A stretch of 64,000 nucleotides of DNA from Paenarthrobacter aurescens TC1 (lineage in GTDB: Bacteria > Actinomycetota > Actinomycetes > Actinomycetales > Micrococcaceae). How positions within the stretch are numbered: position 1 is the stretch's first letter; each line of letters starts with the position of its first letter. Shown piece by piece: positions 10,613 to 18,192 of the stretch. Made by a program: the position numbers and the translations under genes. Location of the stretch: the NCBI GenBank assembly GCA_000014925.1, contig CP000474.1, forward strand, positions 2,046,001 to 2,110,000, in the 5' to 3' direction. The notes beneath the pieces are model-generated. The model saw only the letters and a list, made by a program, of their open reading frames with translations. It was not told the DNA's origin and did no database searches.

Positions 10613-11037
10613 ATAAAGCCATCATCAAATGTCCTCACTGTGGCAAGTCGAACCGCGTTCCGGCCGCCGCCGACGGCCGGCCGCGCTGCGGGAATTGCCA
10701 CCACGACCTCCCTTGGGTGGTTGAAGCGGGCGACGACGACTTCAGCGCGATCGCCGAACGAGCCGGTGTTCCGGTATTGGTGGACTTTTGGGCGGTGTGG
10801 TGCGGACCCTGCCGGATGGTGAGCCCCGTGCTCGACCAACTGGCACACGAACGCGCCGGGCAGATCAAACTTGTGAAGGTCGATGTGGATCACTCGCCGC
10901 AGCTCTCTGCCAGGTTCGCCATCCAGGCGGTGCCGACGTTGATGGTCATTGTTGACGGCAAAATCGTGGCGAGGCAGGCCGGCGCGGCTCCCGCGCCGGT
11001 GTTGAGGTCATGGCTGGAGGAAGCACTCACGAAGTAG
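10609..11037 (+). CDS. trxC: Thioredoxin 2 (TrxC type) with N-terminal zinc ribbon
   Basis: This 142-residue thioredoxin carries a zinc-ribbon N-terminus (CPHCG at 5-9 and CGNC about 28-31) before a thioredoxin fold with the active site WCGPCR. TrxC-type proteins reduce disulfides and respond to oxidative stress, and the zinc finger releases zinc on oxidation. The ATG overlaps the clpB stop by 4 nt. Its place as the last gene of a chaperone operon links disulfide reduction to disaggregation. A strong hairpin terminator follows within 50 bp. Confidence 0.93.
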   Translation: MNKAIIKCPHCGKSNRVPAAADGRPRCGNCHHDLPWVVEAGDDDFSAIAERAGVPVLVDFWAVWCGPCRMVSPVLDQLAHERAGQIKLVKVDVDHSPQLSARFAIQAVPTLMVIVDGKIVARQAGAAPAPVLRSWLEEALTK

Positions 11038-11051
11038 CCCGGAAACAGCGG

Positions 11052-11090
11052 ACGACGGCGGCAGTGGCGGTGTCCCGCCGTCGTGCCTTT
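11052..11090 (+). terminator. Terminator of the dnaK-trxC operon
   Basis: A perfect 10-bp stem (11052-11061 with 11075-11084) with a 13-nt loop is followed by GCCTTTTG. It lies 14 nt after the trxC stop. Confidence 0.8.
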
Positions 11091-11151
11091 TGCGCTGCGC
11101 GTCCAAGTTCAGATGTCTGAGAACAATTCCAGTGTCTGACTGAAGGAATGG

Positions 11152-11183
11152 GAAGACTGCGAATATCGCGGTCTTCTCTTTTT
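11152..11183 (+). terminator. Second strong intrinsic terminator
   Basis: An 11-bp stem with one G-U pair (11152-11162 with 11166-11176) and a 3-nt loop is followed by TCTTTTT. It is about 70 nt beyond the first terminator. It either backs up the first one or ends a short untranslated transcript. Confidence 0.78.
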
Positions 11184-11373
11184 GTATCCCGGCGCTCAAC
11201 GGCCCCTTGCACGAAGTGATCCCTTTGCGGCAAAGCTCTGCACGAATCGGATTCTTCGCTACTTTTTCGCGCCATCAAGATTCATAGAATAATTTCACGC
11301 TGATCGTCGGGTTTCTCCGTCCCAGCGGGATGCGCGTTTTCACTTTTTGTCACCTCAAACACAGGAAACAATC

Positions 11374-11952
11374 ATGCGTAGAATTACCGGGCTCTCTGCC
11401 ATTTTCACCACTTCCGCTGTGGCTCTAACCCTCGGTTTGACCCCTGCCTCGGCCGACGTCGTCGACTCAACGATCTCCGGCGGAACGCTTACGGCCAATA
11501 CCTACGGAGCGACCCTGACAGGGGTCACCCTGGACGGATCCAATACCCAGACCTCCACGGGCAATTCCTCCTCGGAGTGGACTATCACCGATGCCCGTGG
11601 CACGGGCTCGGCGTGGGCTCTTTCGGTGAGCGCATCCACGCCGACCAGCGCCGCAGGGACAGACGAATCGATCCCACGCACTATCCCTGTCAGCGGCTTG
11701 ACGATCACGCCCGGCACCATCACCGCGGGCGCGGGCTCGGACTCTGCAGCTACTATCACCGCCCCGGCATTGGCTTTGTCAACGTCCTCTCAGGCTCTGG
11801 TCTCCACGGTGGGCCAGAACATGGGAACGTACACGCTGGCCCCGGCGTTCAGCCTCGCCATTCCGGCCAACGCCTACCGCTCCAATTACGCTGTTGGCGC
11901 CAGCGGAGCCCTGAACCCATACACCTCGACCATCACTTACACCATGGGCTAG
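11374..11952 (+). CDS. Secreted WxL-domain-like surface protein
   Basis: I start at ATG 11374, preceded by AGGAAA; an upstream TTG at 11347 is possible but less likely. The product has 192 residues. A signal peptide runs to about residue 28 (cleavage near PASA-DV). The rest is a beta-rich, Thr/Ser-rich domain with the features of WxL surface proteins: WTITDARGTGSAWALSVSAS in the middle and a repeated-strand ending YTSTITYTMG, where classical WxL proteins have TITWTL. WxL proteins attach non-covalently to the cell wall in Firmicutes. The next gene encodes the DUF916/DUF3324-type partner that normally accompanies them, which supports the call. The divergence at the last W makes it a variant. 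Confidence 0.7.
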   Translation: MRRITGLSAIFTTSAVALTLGLTPASADVVDSTISGGTLTANTYGATLTGVTLDGSNTQTSTGNSSSEWTITDARGTGSAWALSVSASTPTSAAGTDESIPRTIPVSGLTITPGTITAGAGSDSAATITAPALALSTSSQALVSTVGQNMGTYTLAPAFSLAIPANAYRSNYAVGASGALNPYTSTITYTMG

Positions 11953-11961
11953 AACACGCGG

Positions 11962-12003
11962 GCCCGTCCGCCGTCCTCTTTACGAGGAGGCGGGCGGGCT
12001 TTC
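11962..12003 (+). terminator. Intercistronic hairpin between WxL-like and DUF916 genes
   Basis: A long G+C-rich inverted repeat (about 11962-11978 with 11984-11999, small bulge) with loop TTTAC is followed by TTTCGC. It can act as a partial terminator, lowering expression of the membrane partner relative to the secreted protein. Confidence 0.65.
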
Positions 12004-12061
12004 GCTCCCCACACCACAGCACCACAATCGCTAATCCGGATGCTTCCAGGACTGAGAAAAC

Positions 12062-13048
12062 GTGAAAACACCATCCCCGCGCCTGACCGGGCCAGTGATC
12101 ATCGCTATGGCTTTGCTGATCCTGGAAATTCTCCTCATGGCCGGCCCCGCCTCTGCAGTCGATAACGGGACTTTGGGTATCCGCCCGGAGACAGAATCGG
12201 ACTTCTTCCACTTGTCCCTCTATCCCGGGGCCACGACGGAGGCCACAGCCGTCGTTTCCAACCACACTTCCTCGCCAGTGACCCTGCTGACGTATCCCGT
12301 AGACGGGGAGAACACGGTGCAGGGAACCTTTGCGATGGCCGCACAATCCGCCCCCCGCGAAGGTGTGGGGGCGTGGGCCGAGCTTGATACGGAACAGATC
12401 ACCGTCCCCGCCAACACGGACCTGAAAGTGCCCTTCCGTCTCACCGTTCCCGAAGGCACCCCTCCAGGAGACTACGCAGGAGGGCTCATCATCCAAAGCC
12501 CCACTGTCCAAGGCAAGACCACCGCGGTCAATGGTGATACCGCCATTCGACTGGACACGATTCAACGCCAAGGCGTCCGAATTTACCTCAACGTTGCCGG
12601 CACGGCAGCCAAATCACTGGCCCACGGCAGCCTGAGCTGGAAACACAACGGGGACAACCTCGACTTCACTCTGCCCATACGCAACACCGGCAACACCATC
12701 CTGCATCCGTCCGCTCACATGGACCTCTCAGGCTGGCCGGCAACGGCGACGAGGTTGGAATTCGACACACCCGATGGCCTCCTTCCAGGAGCGAGCATTG
12801 ACCTGCACGCCACACTCGCGCGGGCACCCATGATCCAGAGCGGCGCGGCCGAGGCAACGCTGACTTCTGAGGCCGGCACCGCTCAGGCGGGCTTGCGCGT
12901 TTTCTACGCACCGTGGCCACTCCTTGTCATTGGCCCGGTCTGCTTTGCTGCTGCCTTCTACGGGGCGTGGAGGGCTTTCCGTTTCATTCGCCGCGCCCGC
13001 ATTGCGCTCTCCCAGCTGAAATCCATGGGGAGCGCGGCACCTCAATAA
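12062..13048 (+). CDS. DUF916/WxL-partner membrane-anchored surface protein
   Basis: The product is 328 residues from GTG 12062, with AGGAC upstream. It has an N-terminal signal or anchor helix (about 8-32) and an extracellular beta-sandwich that begins LGIRPETESDFFHLSLYPGA. That region has the features of DUF916 (peptidoglycan-binding domain of WxL loci): Ig-like repeats and a phrase of the VPFRLTVPEGTPPGDYAGG kind. A second sandwich follows, then one C-terminal transmembrane helix (about 283-303) and a basic cytoplasmic tail. In WxL loci this protein anchors or binds the WxL protein at the wall. It shares a likely transcript with the preceding gene through a hairpin. Its function in an actinobacterium is inferred. 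Confidence 0.75.
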   Translation: MKTPSPRLTGPVIIAMALLILEILLMAGPASAVDNGTLGIRPETESDFFHLSLYPGATTEATAVVSNHTSSPVTLLTYPVDGENTVQGTFAMAAQSAPREGVGAWAELDTEQITVPANTDLKVPFRLTVPEGTPPGDYAGGLIIQSPTVQGKTTAVNGDTAIRLDTIQRQGVRIYLNVAGTAAKSLAHGSLSWKHNGDNLDFTLPIRNTGNTILHPSAHMDLSGWPATATRLEFDTPDGLLPGASIDLHATLARAPMIQSGAAEATLTSEAGTAQAGLRVFYAPWPLLVIGPVCFAAAFYGAWRAFRFIRRARIALSQLKSMGSAAPQ

Positions 13049-13138
13049 TGCGCGGGCGCCGTTTCCCGAGTGGTCCCGTCCGCGCGCCTGGGCAAGGTTC
13101 GAACAGCGCGTTGTTGGCGCCGTCAATCGCCGGTCCGG

Positions 13139-14167
13139 TCAGGCTGCAGAGTTGAGTCTCTGCCGCAGTTTTTGCAGGGCCATATGAACGACGGGCTCGG
13201 ATTTATGGATCTCCCTGATATTCATCCCCGTAAACTCTTTGATTGCCCGGCGCATGCTTTGAACGTTAGTGAATCCGCACCGTGCGGCAATTTCTGAGTA
13301 GGTGATTCTTTGGGCATCGGCTTGAAGCAGGAGCTCCAGTGCTTTCCGCGTTCTCAAGGCGCGAATTCGCTCACCCAGGCGGAGTTCTTCAGTCTCAAAA
13401 AAGTAGAACAAGGAGCGACGGGAGAGGTTGAACTTTCCGGCGATCATTGCCACGTCCAGACTTGGGTTATCGAAGCTGGTCTCAAGGTATTTCTTTACCG
13501 CCCGGCTTAGTGCGGGTTTCTGTGCCTCATCGTCGACCGGCGATTCGAGCAGGGAACCCACCAAGGTTGCCATGACGGATCGGAGGATCTCGCCGGTTGC
13601 TGATGCCTCACTGTCAATGCCCGGCCTCTTCCAACTCATCAAGGCGGGGACCACGAAGGTGCCCACAATTGGGTGGCTTGCAAGGTCAGGCAGGCGAAGA
13701 AGGGAGCGCAGTCCGCCTTCGCTGACGTTGAGACTGATGCGGTCTATGTTGAGCTGTTGTGCGTGAAACCCTTCGGGGGCATCGAAACTGCCGCCCAGCG
13801 ACGTGTCGATGAATCTCACCGAGCCCGTCGGAATTGGTTCGGGTATGCCGTTGAGATCCAGGGTCAGGCCTGATGCCTTACGGAAGTATGCAAGGCGCAG
13901 ATCCGTGGAGTCGGGATTCGGCGCCCAAAAGCCCAGCGCGGGGGTGTTGTGCATCTCTATGAGGCTGAAGCCCGGTCCGGCAAGATTAATGGCTGAGGGA
14001 CTGACGGACGCAGGACTCTCGCCTTCTGACCTTTCCAGCCGCATCGGTGTTTCGACGGCGTTGCCGTACCACACCCGCCAATGCTCAAACCTTTGCTCGG
14101 GAGTGAGCCCTTCCGGCACTGCGTATCGTCGCACACGGGCGCTGTTTGCGTCACCAGATTGAGGCAT
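13139..14167 (-). CDS. AraC-family transcriptional regulator
   Basis: The product is 342 residues when started at the second ATG (14167). The AAGGAGG site at about -6 lies inside the codons of the longer reading (start 14182), so the later ATG is preferred. The N-terminal part (about 20-220) is an AraC-binding-like sensor similar to the FeaR/NhaR group. The C-terminal 100 residues hold two helix-turn-helix motifs (LDVAMIAGKFNLSRRSLFYF and ITYSEIAARCGFTNVQSMRR). It is convergent with the DUF916 gene, and no obvious target is adjacent apart from the ROK-controlled sugar operon. Confidence 0.85.
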   Translation of the reverse strand: MPQSGDANSARVRRYAVPEGLTPEQRFEHWRVWYGNAVETPMRLERSEGESPASVSPSAINLAGPGFSLIEMHNTPALGFWAPNPDSTDLRLAYFRKASGLTLDLNGIPEPIPTGSVRFIDTSLGGSFDAPEGFHAQQLNIDRISLNVSEGGLRSLLRLPDLASHPIVGTFVVPALMSWKRPGIDSEASATGEILRSVMATLVGSLLESPVDDEAQKPALSRAVKKYLETSFDNPSLDVAMIAGKFNLSRRSLFYFFETEELRLGERIRALRTRKALELLLQADAQRITYSEIAARCGFTNVQSMRRAIKEFTGMNIREIHKSEPVVHMALQKLRQRLNSAA

Positions 14168-14450
14168 GCCATCCTCCTTCACCAGCCGAGCATCATGGCA
14201 GTCGTGTGAGCTGCCACGGCGCCTTAAGGAAGCGGTTGCGGTGACTCGTCAGACCGGCCGAAAATGAGGTCCGCTGGTAGGGCAATTTTACCCCTGGATG
14301 CGCCTTCGGCTGGCGCGTTGATGTGCTTATATTGGTGCCATCGAGGCCTGCGTGAGCATGTCGTGCACAGGTACGCATTTGGAGAAAGGGCCGTGGCGGC
14401 AGGTCCAAACCCACGCGCGGCTGTCTAACCGAATCAGTGCAGAGAGGTGG

Positions 14451-15719
14451 TCACGTAGGTGCGTCCTGCAATTGTTTGGCCATCGCCTCAAGAAGCGGCC
14501 AGGGTGTCGGGGGAGCGGGCTCTTCCTGCCGATTGATATTTTCTTTTCCGCCGGAAAGCAGCCGGGTTGCCAGTTGATTTACTCGGTGGGGGGAGAGGAC
14601 ATGCTCGACGGCCAAGATGCTGGCCCCAACCACTCCAGCTTCCGGCCCGGTTGCGGATTGGGTGATGTTCAGGTGCTGGGTCGCCAATGGCGTTGATCGT
14701 GCATAGACCGTTTCGCGGATTCCTGCCATGAGGTGTTCTCCGGATTGGGCAAGCGAGCCGCCCACAACAATCAGGGATGGGTTGATGAAGCTCACGCACA
14801 TGTTGAGCATTTCTCCGATGTCACGGCCCGCCTGGCGGACCGCTTGGATAGCAGCTGGATTCCCGGAACGAACGAGCGAAACGACGTCGCTTCCGTTGGT
14901 TGCCCCCAGTCCGTTCTCGCGGAGCTGGGCGGCGATGGCCGGGGCCCCCGCTATGGCTTCCAGACAGGCACTCTTGCCACAGCGACACAGAATTCCTGCC
15001 CCGCGGGAAACAGCAATATGGCCGACGTCTCCAGCGACACCTGCTGCGCCCCGCTGCAATTCTCCTCCACTAACCACTCCGGATCCGATCCCGGTGGCGA
15101 CCTTGAGGAAGATCATGTTCTCCTCGTTTGGCCAGCGGGTGGCCCTCTCACCAAGTGCCATAAGGTTGACATCGTTATCCACGAGTACGGGTACGCCCAA
15201 GGTTTGCTGAATGTAAGCGGGAACATCGAATCCGTCCCATCCCGGCATGATCGGGGGGCTCGTCGGCTTCCCAGTGGAGTGCTCAACGGGGCCAGGTAGC
15301 CCAATGCCGACTGCGATGACATCAGCAGTCGGACGCTCCAGCACTTTCAAGTGTCCATTCACCATCGTCAAAAGCCAGTCCAGGACCGTTTCGGGTCCGC
15401 ACGAAATCTCCATCCGCTCTGTGGTTTCCACGAGTACCGCTCCTGACAGGTCCGTGAGTGCCACGGTGGCGTGAGTGGCACCAACGTCTGCAGCCGCCAC
15501 CAACTTTGCGCCTGGGTTGAAAGCTAGCCGCGCCGATGGACGGCCTCCAGTAGAAGGCGCCCCTGATACGGGTATCACCAGTTCCAGCTTCAGGAGCGGC
15601 TCAAGGCGGGAACTGACGGCGGCTCGGCCCAACCCTGTTGTCCCAGCCAAGTCGGCTCTGGTTCGGGGTTGTCCGTCCCGCAGGATTTGCAGAAGCTCGC
15701 CGGGTCCGCCGTTGTCCAT
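14451..15719 (-). CDS. ROK-family transcriptional repressor
   Basis: This 422-residue NagC/Mlc/XylR-type protein has an N-terminal winged helix-turn-helix (about 8-65, TRADLAGTTGLGRAAVSSRL). A ROK sugar-kinase-like domain follows, with the phosphate-type motif AAADVGATHATVALTDL, the VLVDNDVNLMALGE segment, and the CRCGKSACLEAI zinc/ROK signature. It diverges from a sugar catabolic operon across 252 bp that contain two spaced direct repeats and a palindrome, so it most likely represses that operon until the sugar or a product binds. Confidence 0.9.
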   Translation of the reverse strand: MDNGGPGELLQILRDGQPRTRADLAGTTGLGRAAVSSRLEPLLKLELVIPVSGAPSTGGRPSARLAFNPGAKLVAAADVGATHATVALTDLSGAVLVETTERMEISCGPETVLDWLLTMVNGHLKVLERPTADVIAVGIGLPGPVEHSTGKPTSPPIMPGWDGFDVPAYIQQTLGVPVLVDNDVNLMALGERATRWPNEENMIFLKVATGIGSGVVSGGELQRGAAGVAGDVGHIAVSRGAGILCRCGKSACLEAIAGAPAIAAQLRENGLGATNGSDVVSLVRSGNPAAIQAVRQAGRDIGEMLNMCVSFINPSLIVVGGSLAQSGEHLMAGIRETVYARSTPLATQHLNITQSATGPEAGVVGASILAVEHVLSPHRVNQLATRLLSGGKENINRQEEPAPPTPWPLLEAMAKQLQDAPT

Positions 15720-15860
15720 GTCACTCCAATTCAGGGCTCAAAAGAGGTTGTTTGTGTGCGCCTGAATTGCTGACGCATCGGGCTCACCGGCCCCTGCGGG
15801 CCCTCATCTCCACTCAGTGTCAAGCTGCTCACTCGTTCCCGTCCACCCGGCGAAGTGCTA

Positions 15861-15923
15861 AGCATCAAAAAGTGCAACTTGGGCGTGCATTCGACCGTCC
15901 TCAGCGTCAAAAGGTGCAGACTT
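15861..15923 (+). promoter_or_regulatory. Two candidate ROK operator sites spaced 42 bp
   Basis: Near-identical sequences (consensus AGCRTCAAAARGTGCA then ACTT) start at 15861 and 15903. They are 42 bp apart, about four helical turns, so on the same DNA face. Each contains an internal inverted repeat (AAGT-GCA-ACTT in the first, AAAAG-N7-CTTTT in the second). They lie between the divergent ROK gene and its presumed target operon. Confidence 0.6.
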
Positions 15924-15933
15924 TTGCTGGGCC

Positions 15934-15949
15934 CCTGACCAAAGTCAGG
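15934..15949. promoter_or_regulatory. Perfect palindrome before the sugar operon
   Basis: CCTGAC-CAAA-GTCAGG is a perfect 6-bp inverted repeat ending 22 bp before the first oxidoreductase start. It could be a second operator or affect the leader mRNA. Confidence 0.45.
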
Positions 15950-15971
15950 TGCTGCGTGTCACTGTTTCGGC

Positions 15972-17108
15972 ATGGAAAACGACAGAACCACGACAGCCCC
16001 CTCCCGGTTACGGGCCGGGTTCGTCGGCGCCGGGTTCATGGCCGAGGTGCACAGCCGAGCCGCCCGTGCTGCAGGGGCGGATATCGCCGGCATTGCGTCC
16101 TCGAGCCGTACCAGCGCCGACCGCGCCAAAGACCGCCTGGGTGTGCAGCAGGCCTACGACTCCGTACAGGACCTCGTCGAAGACGACGCCATCGACGTCA
16201 TCCACATCTGCACGCCAAACGGCACTCACTACGGACTGGCTGAGGCCGCGCTGAAAGCAGGCAAGCATGTGGTTTGTGAGAAGCCTTTGGCCACCAACGT
16301 CCAGGACGCAACCGAACTTGTAGAGCTGGCCGCCAAGGCCGGGACTGTTGCGACCGTTCCCTTCGTCTATCGCTTCCATCCGATGATCCGGGAAGCCCGG
16401 GAACGTATTGCATCGGGCCAAACGGGACGGATCTCCGCCATCCAGGGCTCCTACCTTCAGGATTGGCTGCTCTCCCGGGAAGACGACAACTGGCGAGTTG
16501 ACGCCACTTTGGGTGGGCCCTCACGGGCGTTCGCCGATATCGGCTCCCATCTGTGCGACCTTGTCGAATTCGTAAGCGGTGAACACATAACAAAAGTCGG
16601 CGCCCTGAGCCGGACTCTCTTCTCGGGCCGGACGAACAACAAGGACATCCAGACCGAGGACCTCGTTGCCGCTGTCTTCGCCACTGAATCCGGCACCGTG
16701 GGAAATCTCCTGGTAAGCCAGGTTGCTCCTGGACGGAAGAACCGCCTGATGATCGAGATCGCGGGTTCGGAGGGCACCCTCCAGTTCGACCAGGAAGCCC
16801 CGGAGACGTTGTGGCTAGGCAAGCGGGCGGGGTCCCAATTGCTTGTCCGTGACCCGGAGGTGCTTAGCCCGGACGCAGCACGGCTGAGTGTTCTGCCAGC
16901 TGGCCATCCGCAGGGTTATCAGGATGCCTTCAATGCGTTCGTGGCCGATACCTATGCCGCCATCGACGGTGACGTCCGCGAAGGCCTGCCCACGTTCCAG
17001 GACGGCCTCAGGTCAGCCATCCTCACCGAAAGCATCATCAAATCCAGTAAGGGCGGCGAATGGGTCGACGTCCCAAACACAAAAGAGTTAGAAGGAGTGC
17101 AGCAATGA
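15972..17108 (+). CDS. Gfo/Idh/MocA-family sugar dehydrogenase (first copy)
   Basis: The product is 378 residues. The Rossmann domain begins RAGFVGAGFMAEVHSRAA (NAD(P) motif GxGxxx). The conserved HICTPNGTH and the catalytic-type VCEKPLATN follow (Lys about 95). A C-terminal alpha/beta substrate domain comes after about 130. The family oxidises or reduces sugars, inositols and their 3-keto forms. No clear ribosome site precedes ATG 15972. This is the first gene of the ROK-controlled operon, and its stop overlaps the next oxidoreductase by 4 nt. With a second Gfo/Idh enzyme next door, one may oxidise the incoming sugar and the other reduce a keto product (inference). Confidence 0.88.
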   Translation: MENDRTTTAPSRLRAGFVGAGFMAEVHSRAARAAGADIAGIASSSRTSADRAKDRLGVQQAYDSVQDLVEDDAIDVIHICTPNGTHYGLAEAALKAGKHVVCEKPLATNVQDATELVELAAKAGTVATVPFVYRFHPMIREARERIASGQTGRISAIQGSYLQDWLLSREDDNWRVDATLGGPSRAFADIGSHLCDLVEFVSGEHITKVGALSRTLFSGRTNNKDIQTEDLVAAVFATESGTVGNLLVSQVAPGRKNRLMIEIAGSEGTLQFDQEAPETLWLGKRAGSQLLVRDPEVLSPDAARLSVLPAGHPQGYQDAFNAFVADTYAAIDGDVREGLPTFQDGLRSAILTESIIKSSKGGEWVDVPNTKELEGVQQ

Positions 17109-18148
17109 AAATCATCCAAGTAGGCCTCGGCGCCTGGGGCGCCTCATGGCTGAACGTGATTCACCACAGCAAAAGTTGGGAGCTGGCCGGTGTTGTCGAC
17201 GTCAACTCCGACGCCGCACGGGCCGCTGCTGAACAGTACGGAATCCCCGCGTACGCCACCATCGAGGACGCGCTGGACCACAAAGATACGTTCGACGCTG
17301 CCTTGGTCATCGTTCCACCCGAATACCACGCAGCCGTGGCCATCCCTGCTCTGGAAGCAGGCGTACACACACTCATTGAGAAGCCACTTGCGCACAGCCT
17401 TGAAGACGGCGTCCGGATTATCGAAGCGGCAGAGAAATCCGGGAAACAGGCCATGGTGTCACAGAACTACCGTTTCAAGCGCGCAGCCCGCACCGTTCAG
17501 CGGCTCATACGCGACGGAGTTATTGGAGACCTCGAGCATGTCTTCGTCGACTACAAGAAGAACCCGCCGTTCGAAGGCTTCAGGCTCGAAATGGATGAAC
17601 CCTTGATCGTGGATGCCATGATCCATCATCTTGACCAGCTCCGCGGCATCGTTGGTGTCGAACCCACCGCAGTCCGTGCACGGTCCTGGAACACCGGCAC
17701 CTCGAGGTTCAAGGGCAACGCGTCCGCGGTGGTGCAGTTCGACTGCGACAACGGGGCACGCGTCGTCTACACCGGATCATGGAGCTCATATGGCCCGCAG
17801 ACCAGCTGGGACGGTGACTGGGAAATCCAAGGCAGCAAGGGCGCCATTACGTGGAAGAACAACGAGGTCACCATCAACTTCGCATCACTGTTCGACACCG
17901 TATTCCTCGCCGGCGCCGTGGAACGCTCCGGCGTCATGCACGTCGATTTGGACCCGTTGCCGGTGGAGGAACGCTTGGGAACCCTCGAAGCGTTCCGCGA
18001 CGCCATCGAAACCGGGAACAAGGCTGAGACGGATGTCACCGACAACATTCAGAGCCTGCAACTCGTCATGGCCACCGTCGACTCCGCCCGCCAAGATGGC
18101 GCGCCCATCACCTTGAAGACCAACGCCGAACTCTTCGGCAGCCACTAG
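17105..18148 (+). CDS. Gfo/Idh/MocA-family oxidoreductase (second copy)
   Basis: The product is 347 residues from ATG 17105, which has GAAGGAG in the right place and overlaps the previous stop (ATGA). It opens MKIIQVGLGAWGASWLNVI (NAD(P)-binding Rossmann) and has LIEKPLAHS in the catalytic-lysine loop. It is only distantly like its neighbour, so the two probably take different substrates. Gfo/Idh pairs with TIM-barrel isomerases are known from levoglucosan and 3-keto-glycoside catabolism, where one enzyme oxidises C3 and the other reduces the final 3-keto-sugar. An inverted repeat follows its stop. Confidence 0.88.
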   Translation: MKIIQVGLGAWGASWLNVIHHSKSWELAGVVDVNSDAARAAAEQYGIPAYATIEDALDHKDTFDAALVIVPPEYHAAVAIPALEAGVHTLIEKPLAHSLEDGVRIIEAAEKSGKQAMVSQNYRFKRAARTVQRLIRDGVIGDLEHVFVDYKKNPPFEGFRLEMDEPLIVDAMIHHLDQLRGIVGVEPTAVRARSWNTGTSRFKGNASAVVQFDCDNGARVVYTGSWSSYGPQTSWDGDWEIQGSKGAITWKNNEVTINFASLFDTVFLAGAVERSGVMHVDLDPLPVEERLGTLEAFRDAIETGNKAETDVTDNIQSLQLVMATVDSARQDGAPITLKTNAELFGSH

Positions 18149-18169
18149 CACTTCCGACCCGAGGAAGTG
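18149..18169 (+). other. Intercistronic hairpin
   Basis: CACTTCC (18149-18155) pairs perfectly with GGAAGTG (18163-18169) across a 7-nt loop, directly after the second oxidoreductase. There is no U-tract, so it is more likely an mRNA processing or stability element than a terminator. Confidence 0.5.
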
Positions 18170-18192
18170 TCGAATTGACTGGAGATACAAAC

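Larger units (their letters stand above)
11038..11373. other. Intergenic region after trxC with two terminators
   Basis: These 336 bp hold the trxC terminator (11052-11090), a second strong terminator (11152-11183), and an AT-rich stretch with TAGAAT near 11286 that may be the promoter of the WxL-like gene. Two small inverted repeats (TCAGA-TG-TCTGA and CAGT-N5-ACTG, about 11110-11141) lie between the terminators. No protein gene is supported. Confidence 0.45.
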
